Assembly (NCBI GenBank): GCA_030044775.1
Contig: JASICF010000240.1
Coordinates: 1 to 8,406 of the forward strand
Origin: Candidatus Sulfotelmatobacter sp.
GTDB taxonomy: Bacteria > Acidobacteriota > Terriglobia > Terriglobales > Acidobacteriaceae
Reading direction: 5' to 3'
Length of the DNA: 8,406 nt
The notes beneath the pieces are model-generated. The model was not told where the DNA came from. It saw only the letters and a program-made list of their open reading frames with translations, and did no database searches. Position numbers and translations under genes: made by a program. Positions 1 through 6,458 of this stretch are shown here, piece after piece (position 1 is the first letter of the stretch; every line of letters begins with the position of its first letter).

Positions 1-39
1 AAGCACCCTGAACCAATATTAGGAGAAAGGAACTAACGA

Positions 40-738
40 CTACGATTCATCGATCGCGCTTTGGGCAGAATCTTCCTCGGAAGGAGCGGTGTCTATCTTG
101 TCGGGATCTATCTTGTCGAGAAATTGCTGCAACCGTTCCTGAACGTGACTATCCAGCGTAGTAAACTCGATGCCCATCCCGACCCCAGGATCACTTGCTC
201 TTACCACCGCAGTGGTCTGCACCTTCTCCTCGTCCATCCAGAAGGTGATAGTGCCTTGCGTGCCGAGCGGCAGGGGAAGCAGTGTCTCAACGTAACAGCC
301 GCGACCGCCAACGTCGGTCGCGTTCGTATTCATGCGCACGCGCTCGCTGTCGGCATAGCCGATCTGAACCGGAAACTGGATTTTGTGGCGGACAAACCGC
401 CGCTTGACTTTTCCCGGGGCAAACGTGAGCTCTTCCGCGGTTGCCATATCCCGCCAGGGAATCTCCTGGCCTTGCAGAATCTGCACCCCAGCCTCAATCT
501 TCCGTAGACTTCCGGCATCGCTTACCCACACCACTTTGAATCGAGCTTTTTTGTCGCCGTGTTTTATGCCGATGATGTCCCCGGTCTTCAGGGGATGGCT
601 GATGCCTAATATTTGTGCACCTTCACTGCTGATGTGGTTAGCAACGGCATTCTGAGAGAAGGGATGAGCCTCGGCGTCCATACCCCACACGCGAACGTGT
701 ATCTGAGTTCCAGCCTGGATTTCCGATCTCTCTTCCAT
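40..738 (-). CDS. Tandem PilZ-domain protein, probable c-di-GMP effector
   Basis: This 232-residue protein has no signal peptide or membrane segment, so it is probably cytoplasmic. Residues about 110-215 form a PilZ domain. The c-di-GMP arginine motif RxxxR is visible as RRFVR (Arg113, Arg117). The second motif, normally (D/N)xSxxG, reads DVGGRG (142-147), so the usual Ser is Gly144. Residues about 28-90 look like a second, degenerate PilZ barrel: HISSEG at 35-40 matches the second motif with His for Asp/Asn, followed by a GD..GIK strand and the VVWV strand, with no RxxxR. The C-terminus is acidic (DPDKID...EEDSAQ). PilZ proteins bind c-di-GMP and control motility, pili or exopolysaccharide. 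The gene is divergent from a prepilin peptidase gene, which fits a pilus or secretion role by inference only. The ATG has a weak AGGT-type ribosome site about 8 nt upstream. The family call is secure; ligand binding is not proven. Confidence 0.88.
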   Translation of the reverse strand: MEERSEIQAGTQIHVRVWGMDAEAHPFSQNAVANHISSEGAQILGISHPLKTGDIIGIKHGDKKARFKVVWVSDAGSLRKIEAGVQILQGQEIPWRDMATAEELTFAPGKVKRRFVRHKIQFPVQIGYADSERVRMNTNATDVGGRGCYVETLLPLPLGTQGTITFWMDEEKVQTTAVVRASDPGVGMGIEFTTLDSHVQERLQQFLDKIDPDKIDTAPSEEDSAQSAIDES

Positions 739-1080
739 TTGAGTTACCTGAAAAAACTCTCATCATCATAACCTTGCTCGTGAAGACCCTACAGTTACTA
801 ATGTATGTGATTGGGGCTTTTAAAGTTCATGCACTTTCGGAGGCGCACGGTTACACCGCGTCGTGAGTCTCATTGCCAGCCGTTGCCCGATGGGCAGACC
901 GCGCAACAGCTTTTCGCGCCGACACGCGCTGTCCTGGATTGTCCCTTCGGACAGTGACTTCAGTACCTTAGTATCCCGCGAATCAACACCTTATAATCGC
1001 CTCAAGAATCAGCAAGATCTGCGTTCCCAAAAGGGCTGGCGACGCATACACGCCGGCTGTCCTGGAGCGCCTCGATATCC
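739..1080. promoter_or_regulatory. Divergent intergenic region, pilZ gene / pilD cluster
   Basis: These 342 bases lie between the divergent PilZ and pilD genes. I see no convincing gene; a plus-strand frame starting at 863 runs out of frame into pilD and lacks protein character. Two small perfect hairpins are present: TGCCC-GAT-GGGCA at 884-896 and TGTCC-CTTC-GGACA at 940-953. Neither is followed by a T-run, so they are not ordinary terminators. A TATAAT box is at 992-997. No clear promoter for the PilZ gene could be picked out. Confidence 0.5.
992..997 (+). promoter_or_regulatory. Candidate -10 box for the pilD cluster
   Basis: A perfect TATAAT lies about 84 bases before the pilD start codon, in the right orientation and place. 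The hexamer 17-18 bases upstream (around 968-974) resembles TTGACA only weakly, so the promoter may depend on an activator or be a chance match. Confidence 0.4.
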
Positions 1081-2001
1081 ATGGATCCGGTCTACGCAAC
1101 CTCGATCTTTGTCCTGGGGCTGGCTTTCGGCAGCTTTCTGAATGTGTGTATCTATCGGCTGCCTTTGGGGTTGTCGGTAGTCTCTCCACGCTCGGCCTGC
1201 CCAGCGTGTAAGCGCCCGATCGGTCTCTATGACAATGTTCCGGTGCTCAGCTGGCTGATTCTGCGCGGCCGGTGCCGCCATTGCAAGGCGAGGATTTCGC
1301 CTCGTTATTTAGCAATCGAACTGCTCACCGCGTTTTTGTTTCTGGGATGCTACGCCTATTTCGGATTCACGCTGGCCACGCTGAAATATTGTGTTTTCGG
1401 ATTCTTGCTGCTCGGCCTGATCTTCACCGACGTCGAAACCAAGTTGCTCCCAGACAAGCTGACGCTGCCCGGGCTTGCTCTCGGCATGGTTTTCAGTCTC
1501 GCTGTTCCGGTGCGCGATGTAGCTTCACAATTCCTGCCGGGCGTGGTGAACCTGCCGTTCAGCGACGCAATTGCCGGCCACCTGTTTTCCTTCGTCGATT
1601 CCCTGCTGGGGGCGGCGGTTGGAGCCTCATTTATTTATGGAGCGGGCGCGGCTTACTTGCGCTGGCGTGGAACCGAAGGCATGGGCTTTGGCGATGTGAA
1701 GCTGATGGCCATGGTTGGCGCGTTTCTGGGAATGAAGCTAACGATTCTTACGATTTTCGCCGCTTCTCTCGCAGGATCATTCTGCGGGCTGGGGACGGTG
1801 CTCATCGTATGGATCAAGCGAACACATCGCTTTCGCCGGAGGCTGGCAAGCCTGCAGGCGCGGCGGCGTGGATGGCAATCCGCCCAGATCGTCTACCGCC
1901 ATTACCAGATGCCTTTTGGAGTCTTTCTGGGCACGATGGCACTGATGGCGCTGTTCTTCGGCGATCAGTTCTTGAATTGGTATGGGAGATTCTGGTGGTG
2001 A
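1081..2001 (+). CDS. pilD: Prepilin peptidase / N-methyltransferase (A24 family)
   Basis: This inner-membrane aspartyl protease cleaves the leader of type IV prepilins and type II pseudopilins and methylates the new N-terminal residue. The N-terminal region has the family signature FGSFLNVCIYRLP (16-28). A cytoplasmic zinc loop follows, with two CxxC pairs (Cys40/43 and Cys65/68), then SPRYLAIELLTA (73-84). The catalytic aspartates of the A24 fold are visible as Asp117 (FTDVETKLLPD) and Asp205 (MGFGDVKLMAM). Several hydrophobic segments span the rest, and the conserved C-terminal PFG is at 278-280. At 306 residues it is somewhat longer than the usual 250-290, partly through an arginine-rich loop at about 246-274. 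The ATG is preceded by GGAG at 1064-1067, a rather long 13-nt spacing, but no better start fits the signature. Its stop overlaps the next gene. No pilin genes are in the window, so its substrates lie elsewhere. Confidence 0.96.
   Translation: MDPVYATSIFVLGLAFGSFLNVCIYRLPLGLSVVSPRSACPACKRPIGLYDNVPVLSWLILRGRCRHCKARISPRYLAIELLTAFLFLGCYAYFGFTLATLKYCVFGFLLLGLIFTDVETKLLPDKLTLPGLALGMVFSLAVPVRDVASQFLPGVVNLPFSDAIAGHLFSFVDSLLGAAVGASFIYGAGAAYLRWRGTEGMGFGDVKLMAMVGAFLGMKLTILTIFAASLAGSFCGLGTVLIVWIKRTHRFRRRLASLQARRRGWQSAQIVYRHYQMPFGVFLGTMALMALFFGDQFLNWYGRFWW
1984..1988 (+). promoter_or_regulatory. Ribosome binding site fixing the GTG start at 1998
   Basis: GGGAG lies inside the last codons of pilD, 9 nt before GTG 1998. 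This GTG overlaps the pilD stop as GTGA, a typical coupled start, and supports it over the in-frame GTG at 1995 and over the long open frame extending back into pilD. Confidence 0.6.
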
Positions 2002-2873
2002 AACTCCTGACCAATCCGCTGGTGTTGCGCTGCGCCATGGTGCTGTTCGCGGCGGCCATTGGTTTTGTTCTGGCGATCCGGAGCATGCGCGCGGTGCGGA
2101 AGAGCATCGGCGTAGAAAGTGATTTCGAAGCTACAGCCGCTCCCACACTGCAAAATCTGCCCCTGCATCTCTACAACACGGTCATTCAGCAACTGAAGCA
2201 GCAGAAACACGAGTTGCAGGTAAAGACAATGGCCGAACAGCGGCGTGCCCGAACCACAGAGAATTTCAGTCAGACCGTGCTTTCGAATCTTTCTTCGGGA
2301 GTGCTCGTGTTTGGCGCCAACGGACTGGTAAGGCAGGCAAATCCCGCGGCCAAGAGGATTCTGGGTTTCAGTTCTCCCTCGGGCATGAGTGCCGAAGATA
2401 TTTTTCGCAAAGCGGAGGTTTGCTCAGGTGATCGGTCCGGTGCGCAAGGCTCCGGTGTGCGGCTTACCGAAGAGGTGGAGGCTGTGTTGCGCGGCGGCAG
2501 TAAATCGCGGCAGGTGGAAGCGGATTACACCGCACCTGCTGGCGAAAGCATGCGCCTGGCGGTAACGATTTCGCCGGTGCCATCCGTGGATGGCAACCTG
2601 TTGGGCGTTGCGTGTCTGATCGGCGATCGCAGCGAGTTTGAGCGTATCCAGCACCAGCAAGAGCTTCAGCGAGAAATTTCGGCAGAGATGGCGCTGGAGT
2701 TGCGCACTTCTCTGGCAACCATCACCGGCTACGCGCAGCAACTGGCTCGGAGCCGCGATGTTGAACTGGCTTCCGAATTGGCGGCCGATATTGCCGATGA
2801 AGCGGCCCGCCTGGACCGCCACATTGGAGGGTTCCTGGCGGCGCGGCGTGCTGCCGCAAGCACAAAGAGTTGA
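1998..2873 (+). CDS. Membrane-anchored PAS protein with inactive histidine-kinase dimerisation segment
   Basis: This 291-residue protein starts at a GTG overlapping the pilD stop, suggesting translational coupling. One membrane helix (about 8-27) is followed by a basic stretch, a helical linker (about 58-90) and a PAS domain from about 90, with VLVFGANGLVRQANPAAKRILGF (102-124) as its core, ending near 215. Residues about 226-282 look like a HisKA helix pair: AEMALELRTSLATITGYAQQL (229-249) matches the H-box pattern HELRTPLxxIxGYxxxL, but the phosphoacceptor His is Leu233 (CTG at 2694-2696) and the Pro is Ser238. No HATPase domain follows; the stop is 42 codons after the H-box and another gene starts 19 bases later. 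It therefore cannot be a working kinase. It probably descends from a PilS/NtrB-like sensor and may act by dimerising with another kinase or as a scaffold. Domain calls are firm; role is inference. Confidence 0.85.
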   Translation: MKLLTNPLVLRCAMVLFAAAIGFVLAIRSMRAVRKSIGVESDFEATAAPTLQNLPLHLYNTVIQQLKQQKHELQVKTMAEQRRARTTENFSQTVLSNLSSGVLVFGANGLVRQANPAAKRILGFSSPSGMSAEDIFRKAEVCSGDRSGAQGSGVRLTEEVEAVLRGGSKSRQVEADYTAPAGESMRLAVTISPVPSVDGNLLGVACLIGDRSEFERIQHQQELQREISAEMALELRTSLATITGYAQQLARSRDVELASELAADIADEAARLDRHIGGFLAARRAAASTKS

Positions 2874-2892
2874 GTGAATCGAGGATGAAACT

Positions 2893-3549
2893 ATGAAACG
2901 CATCACCTACGTGGGTTCGCATTTCGCATTCCGTTTCGCGCTGGGCTTGTTCTTGCTTGGCTCGTCCATGCTCAGCCTCAGAGCCAGCGCGCAGACTTCC
3001 GCCCCTCCGCCGCCAACCGCAGGGCAGTCCCAGGCCCAGCCGCTGGGAGATATTGCCCGTAAAGTCGCCCACAAGGATGCGGATTCAGCGAAGCCCAAAC
3101 CCAAGGTCTTTGACAACGACAACCTGCCGACGCAGGACAAGATTTCCGTGGTTGGCCAGTCCGGGGATACGAGTAACGTTGCCTCCAATGCGGATGCGCA
3201 AGCTGCCGCCGTGGCAAATCCTGCGAAACCGGCCCCCGGGGACGATCAGTCAAAGAAGCAGGCCGAATGGAAGGAGTGGCAGGGGAAAATAACAGCGCAG
3301 AAAGAGCAGATCGATCTGGCCGGTCGCGAACTCGATGTCTTGCAGCGCGAATATCAGTTGCGCGCCGCAGAAATGTATGCTGATGCCGGCAACCGCCTGC
3401 GCAACTCCGGCGAATGGGATAAGCAGGACTCAGACTACAAGCAGAAAATTGCCGACAAACAGAAAGCCGTCGACGACGCCAAGCAGAAGTTGACAGATAT
3501 GCAGGAGCAGGGCCGCAAGGACGGTGTTCCTTCGAGCATGCTCGACTAA
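2893..3549 (+). CDS. Secreted/periplasmic coiled-coil protein of unknown function
   Basis: The start ATG follows GAGG (2881-2884) at 8 nt spacing, 19 bases after the PAS gene, so it is probably cotranscribed with pilD. Residues 1-33 are a Sec signal peptide (basic start, hydrophobic 15-29, cleavage after ASA at 31-33). A Pro/Gln/Ala-rich linker follows, then KPKVFDNDNLP (69-79), a motif I associate with a group of acidobacterial exported proteins. After another disordered stretch, residues about 119-209 form a charged helical coiled coil with Trp126, Trp129 and Trp175 and the segment ELDVLQREYQL (146-156). The protein ends in DGVPSSMLD. There are no enzymatic motifs and no lipobox. It resembles a periplasmic structural or scaffolding protein. 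A link to pilus or type II secretion assembly is inferred only from its position behind pilD. Confidence 0.8.
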   Translation: MKRITYVGSHFAFRFALGLFLLGSSMLSLRASAQTSAPPPPTAGQSQAQPLGDIARKVAHKDADSAKPKPKVFDNDNLPTQDKISVVGQSGDTSNVASNADAQAAAVANPAKPAPGDDQSKKQAEWKEWQGKITAQKEQIDLAGRELDVLQREYQLRAAEMYADAGNRLRNSGEWDKQDSDYKQKIADKQKAVDDAKQKLTDMQEQGRKDGVPSSMLD

Positions 3550-3569
3550 CCCTCGGGGCAGCAGCCTTG

Positions 3570-4079
3570 TCAGCTATTCATTGCCTTCCGGAGGCGCACA
3601 ATCTGCTTCTGGTGATGTAATCCGTGCAGCAGGTGGAACTTTCTCCATTGCGCGCCGGTAAGCGGCCCCAGAAAGGGATGATCGAGCAGCGGAGTGCCGC
3701 TTCCAAAGCGCTCCTCCGCTCGCGTGATGATTTCATCCAGGGCAGCGATCTTGTGCGTGTAACCGTTCTGTACTTCCTCTCGGGGCAGTCCTTTCGGCCG
3801 GGTTGGTACCGGGGCGTCGCGTCCCGAGGGCAGATAATCGAAAGCGAAAACGAACCATGCCCGGAAACGCGCTTGCAGAGACCCGGGCGTCGGAGGAGGA
3901 TTTCCGGCCTCCAACATTTTTTGGAACCCCTTGGTGGTGCCGGTATAGCTCAGATACAAATGCTCCAGAATTTCAGCAGCGCACCATTTATTTGGCGGAT
4001 GCCAGCTGAATTCCTCAGCGGACATGCCATCTAAGGTCGTTGCCAGGCTTCGCTGTAATTGTTCAAGCAGAGGATGCAT
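3570..4079 (-). CDS. DinB-fold protein, possible metal-dependent enzyme
   Basis: This 169-residue cytoplasmic protein has the DinB/YfiT four-helix-bundle pattern. His40 lies in the helix AAEILEHLYLSY (34-45), and a C-terminal helix carries HGLHHQKQI with the HxxxH pair His152/His156. Together these give the usual three-histidine metal site. WHPPNKW (26-32) is the typical segment before the first His. Members include thiol S-transferases that use bacillithiol or mycothiol and many proteins of unknown function, so no substrate is assigned. The start ATG has only a weak purine-rich site (GAGAG) upstream. The gene converges on the pilD cluster with a 20-bp gap that holds no terminator-like hairpin. 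It is divergent from the lipoprotein gene across 85 bp. Confidence 0.82.
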   Translation of the reverse strand: MHPLLEQLQRSLATTLDGMSAEEFSWHPPNKWCAAEILEHLYLSYTGTTKGFQKMLEAGNPPPTPGSLQARFRAWFVFAFDYLPSGRDAPVPTRPKGLPREEVQNGYTHKIAALDEIITRAEERFGSGTPLLDHPFLGPLTGAQWRKFHLLHGLHHQKQIVRLRKAMNS

Positions 4080-4151
4080 AAACCGTCACTCTCGCGCATC
4101 GCGCGCTTCAGGTAGAATGTTGCCCGATCATCAAGAACATTTTCGTTATAC

Positions 4152-4159
4152 AGGAAGGA
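4152..4159 (+). promoter_or_regulatory. Strong ribosome binding site fixing the start at 4165
   Basis: AGGAAGGA sits 5 nt before ATG 4165. It rules against the longer open frame beginning at 4024, which would overlap the 5' end of the divergent DinB gene. Confidence 0.75.
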
Positions 4160-4164
4160 TTGCG

Positions 4165-4890
4165 ATGAACACGCAGGACTTCGTTCCCGCAGAAACCGCA
4201 GTTGCGGGCGCAGGCGTCGCCGGCACTACCCGAGTTCGAGGTCTTCGAGGCAAACGCTTTTCCCCCGCGAAAATACTGGCGGCGATCGCTTTGCTTACAT
4301 GCCTGATGCTGACATCGGCGTGCGAATCGAATCCGCCGCAATCGAGCGAGGCCAAACCCGAGGTCAAGCCCACCGATCTGTTGACCGCGCGCGCTGCGTT
4401 TCAGAAACTTTTTATCGCCGCGCGTAATTATGCCGCAGACGTGAAGCCGTTCCGTATCGAGTCGCTTCTCACCACGGACGGGAACGGCCACGACGGAAAA
4501 TCCGCCGTCTGGCGCGTCAGTTTTGCGTCGGCCATGCAGCATGGCGTCAAGCCCTTCATCTGGTCGGGCAGCAATGCCACGGACGCCCCCAGCCGCGGCG
4601 TCTCGCCAGGCAACGAAGATACCTACAACCCCAACAATGCCTCCACACAGGTTTTTGATGTTGCATTCCTCAAAATCGATTCCGATCAGGCGTTCACGGA
4701 AGCACAGAAACACGGCGGCGACAAGCTTCTCGAAAAAGATCCCTCCACGCCCGTTCTCTACATTTGCGAATGGAACCACAATACCAACGAACTGGTCTGG
4801 CATGTGATTTACGGCGAATCGCGCGAAACAGCAAAGCTGACGGTTTCGGTCAACGCGACGAGCGGCGTGTTTATGCGGGTAGAGAAATAG
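4165..4890 (+). CDS. Predicted lipoprotein with PepSY-like C-terminal segment
   Basis: The 241-residue product has a lipobox LTSAC with Cys53 as the predicted lipidated residue, preceded by a hydrophobic core (37-52) and basic residues RGLRGKR (25-31). The region before the core is unusually long (36 residues) and Ala/Gly-rich, but no later ATG or GTG fits and the strong ribosome site supports this start. The mature part begins with a short Pro/Glu-rich linker, then a globular domain of about 170 residues. The last part, WHVIYG...TAKLTVSVNATSGVFMRVEK in outline (about 213-241), resembles the end of a PepSY repeat (W.V.y...l.v.vda.tG.v). I do not recognise the family and give no function. It probably sits on the periplasmic face of the inner or outer membrane. 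The TetR gene follows 126 bp downstream on the same strand. Confidence 0.78.
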   Translation: MNTQDFVPAETAVAGAGVAGTTRVRGLRGKRFSPAKILAAIALLTCLMLTSACESNPPQSSEAKPEVKPTDLLTARAAFQKLFIAARNYAADVKPFRIESLLTTDGNGHDGKSAVWRVSFASAMQHGVKPFIWSGSNATDAPSRGVSPGNEDTYNPNNASTQVFDVAFLKIDSDQAFTEAQKHGGDKLLEKDPSTPVLYICEWNHNTNELVWHVIYGESRETAKLTVSVNATSGVFMRVEK

Positions 4891-4918
4891 GCGGAACAAT
4901 CGGTTGGCGCGGGAGGCA

Positions 4919-4935
4919 AGCGGAAGCATTCCGCT
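4919..4935. repeat. 17-nt palindrome upstream of the TetR gene
   Basis: AGCGGAA-GCA-TTCCGCT is a perfect 7-bp inverted repeat. The half-site GCGGAA also occurs at 4891-4896, directly after the lipoprotein stop. No T-run follows, so it is a poor terminator. Its size and place, about 82 bases before the regulator start, suit an autoregulatory operator. Confidence 0.45.
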
Positions 4936-5002
4936 CAAAGAATTGTACGATGGCAGTTATACACGATGCATGCGATTGGGGCCCTGCAGTGATCTTAATA
5001 GT

Positions 5003-5009
5003 GGGGAGG
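5003..5009 (+). promoter_or_regulatory. Ribosome binding site fixing the TTG start at 5017
   Basis: GGGGAGG lies 7 nt before TTG 5017, an almost ideal arrangement. It supports the rare TTG start, which also gives the normal TetR N-terminus of a short tail before the HTH. Confidence 0.7.
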
Positions 5010-5016
5010 CGGGCCG

Positions 5017-5646
5017 TTGCCAAGACAGGCGGACCCTCAAATAGAACAGCGCATTCTGGATGCGGCTTGCCGGCTGTGGTCGCGCGGCGGGGAAAAAACC
5101 CTGACCATGCGCGGCATCGCCAAAGCCGCCGGGACCACCACTCCAACCGTTTATGAGCGGTACCGCGACCGGGAGGATATTCTCCGGGCCGTGAGGCTGC
5201 AAACCCGCATGGAGCTTCTCACTGCCGTGAGCCCGACGCGCTCGCTGGCGCAGGCCTGCAAAAAATATCTGGAGTTTGCCATGGCGCACCGCCACGCCTA
5301 CGAAGTGCTGTTCGATGGATTTGCCGAGCCTCCGTCCCTGCACGAACCCTGGCCAACCTTCAACCTCATGCGGCTGCGCGTGGCGCAACGGCTGGGAGGC
5401 CCGCCGCGCAAGCACACACGCCTGATGCTCTCGCTATGGTCGCTGATGCATGGCACGGCGATGCTGATGATCCGCGGCGGGGTGAGCGAACCTTTGCACG
5501 CCCAAATGATTCACGCTTGCCTCGATGCGATAGAAGCCATCATGCGGGCAGCGGAAGGACCGGACCGCAAACCGCATTCCGGGCCGAAATGGCCCGCCGG
5601 ATTAATTCTGGGCGAGGCCGCGGAAAGCAAGATCAGCAGGCGCTGA
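5017..5646 (+). CDS. TetR/AcrR-family transcriptional regulator
   Basis: This 209-residue protein begins at TTG. Residues about 12-58 form the TetR N-terminal DNA-binding domain: ILDAACRLWSRGG, then the helix-turn-helix LTMRGIAKAAGTTTPTVYERYRDREDIL (29-56) with the typical TVY.RY.dre.il recognition region. The rest (about 60-190) is the helical ligand-binding and dimerisation domain. YLEFAMAHRHAYEVLFDG matches the common start of one TetR C-terminal subgroup; the ligand is unknown. Such proteins usually repress their own or a neighbouring promoter until a small molecule binds. The palindrome at 4919-4935 is the best operator candidate in view. The upstream lipoprotein is codirectional and could be cotranscribed; the downstream gene converges. 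The last 20 residues are basic and probably disordered. Confidence 0.9.
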   Translation: MPRQADPQIEQRILDAACRLWSRGGEKTLTMRGIAKAAGTTTPTVYERYRDREDILRAVRLQTRMELLTAVSPTRSLAQACKKYLEFAMAHRHAYEVLFDGFAEPPSLHEPWPTFNLMRLRVAQRLGGPPRKHTRLMLSLWSLMHGTAMLMIRGGVSEPLHAQMIHACLDAIEAIMRAAEGPDRKPHSGPKWPAGLILGEAAESKISRR

Positions 5647-5650
5647 ATTT

Positions 5651-5672
5651 GGGCAGGCAAGCGGTTTTGCCC
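5651..5672. terminator. Weak hairpin between convergent genes
   Basis: The 35-bp gap between the TetR gene and the TPR gene holds GGGCA (5651-5655) pairing with TGCCC (5668-5672), or alternatively GGCAA (5656-5660) with TTGCC (5667-5671). There is no T-run on either strand. It may stop or slow converging transcription, but it is not a standard intrinsic terminator. Confidence 0.25.
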
Positions 5673-5681
5673 GAGAAGATT

Positions 5682-6455
5682 CTACTTTCCCGACGTCTCC
5701 GCGGTGAGCCGCGCAATCGCCTTCTCGGCTTCGTTTGCTTTTGGCCCGTGCGGCAGGATTCTCAAATAGCTCTGGTATTCGGCGAGGGCATCGTCGAAAA
5801 TTCCGAGTTTCTCCAGGCAGGTTGCCAGACGGATCGTCGCCTCGGCGTCGTTGTCTTTATAGAGCAGCGCATCACGGTAGCGTGCTTCAGCGGCGTGATA
5901 GTTCTTGCGGCGGAAATAAAAATCTCCTACCTCGACGTCTTTGGCGGCCTTGTGCGGATCCCAGGCGTGCAGCTCGGTGACTCCACGGGTTGATTCGGAT
6001 TCAGCTTCAGCGTTGGCTACGGCCTGAGAGCTCTCCGGGTGTTTCTTGGCGTCGTCTGCTGGAGCGGTCAGGTCGACGGGCGCGTCCTTGCTGGAGCTTT
6101 CTCCTACCGCAGGACCGAGATCTTGCACCTGAACTTCGTCGTCGCGCGGAGGCGGCTGATTCGGCACCTCATGAGGGGTTGCGGAACTCCCATTCTGCGG
6201 CGAGGAGTTCGCAGGGGACGATGCAGACTGGCCGGAGCCAGCGGCAGCACCTTGATCGGACGATGGCGCGGGCGCGGACGGAGGCGAACCTTGCTGCGGC
6301 GGATTCTGTTGCGACGAAACTGGTTGGGAAGGAGCTTGCTGCGAAGAGGTTTGTTGCGTGGAGTTCTGTTGCGTAGGAGTTTTCTGGGAAGGATCCTGCT
6401 GCGCAAAAGCGGTGGAACTCAACGTGAAAATCAACACGTACAACCGGAGACGCAT
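5682..6455 (-). CDS. Secreted TPR protein with Q/S/P-rich repeat linker
   Basis: The 257-residue product begins with a short Sec signal peptide (residues 1-18, cleavage after AFA). It continues as a long low-complexity linker (about 19-155), starting with eight pentapeptide repeats (21-60, ending mostly in QQ) and becoming Asp/Glu/Ala-rich. The folded part follows AWDPHKA (164-170). There are two TPR units at about 174-207 (GDFYFRRKNYHAAEARYRDAL) and 208-241 (ATCLEKLGIFDDALAEYQSYL), then a short helix. TPRs bind partner proteins, so it is probably a periplasmic adaptor or envelope-assembly factor. The linker could cross the periplasm. The gene follows the OmpA-type lipoprotein gene in the same direction but behind a strong terminator, so it likely has its own promoter, which I could not identify. 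The ribosome site GGGGA is only 3 nt from the ATG and lies in a possible hairpin (6459-6476). Confidence 0.85.
   Translation of the reverse strand: MRLRLYVLIFTLSSTAFAQQDPSQKTPTQQNSTQQTSSQQAPSQPVSSQQNPPQQGSPPSAPAPSSDQGAAAGSGQSASSPANSSPQNGSSATPHEVPNQPPPRDDEVQVQDLGPAVGESSSKDAPVDLTAPADDAKKHPESSQAVANAEAESESTRGVTELHAWDPHKAAKDVEVGDFYFRRKNYHAAEARYRDALLYKDNDAEATIRLATCLEKLGIFDDALAEYQSYLRILPHGPKANEAEKAIARLTAETSGK
6276..6395 (-). repeat. Eight imperfect 15-bp tandem repeats in the TPR gene
   Basis: Residues 21-60 read as consecutive pentads DPSQK, TPTQQ, NSTQQ, TSSQQ, APSQP, VSSQQ, NPPQQ, GSPPS. The coding DNA repeats every 15 bases with frequent CAG/CAA pairs. Drift between units shows it is not a recent expansion, but it could vary in length between strains. 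Confidence 0.65.
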
Positions 6456-6458
6456 ATA

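Noticed and set aside
836..848. CGGAGGCGCAC shared with the DinB coding region near 3590
   Set aside because: An 11-base match over 8.4 kb on both strands is expected several times by chance, and one copy is plain coding sequence.
863..1141. Plus-strand 92-codon frame in the pilZ-pilD gap
   Set aside because: It runs out of frame into pilD, starts at GTG without a ribosome site, and its translation has no recognisable features.
1272..1997. Open frame extending the PAS gene upstream by about 240 codons
   Set aside because: It overlaps pilD in another frame, and its translation shows no domain and an Arg/Ala/His-rich shadow composition. The GTG at 1998 with GGGAG upstream explains the gene start.
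4024..4164. Longer N-terminus for the lipoprotein
   Set aside because: It would overlap the divergent DinB start and lacks a ribosome site. ATG 4165 has AGGAAGGA at good spacing.
4108..4938. Minus-strand 276-codon frame opposite the lipoprotein gene
   Set aside because: It is a shadow of the lipoprotein coding strand, with Arg/Gly/Ala-rich translation. The plus-strand gene has a lipobox and strong ribosome site.
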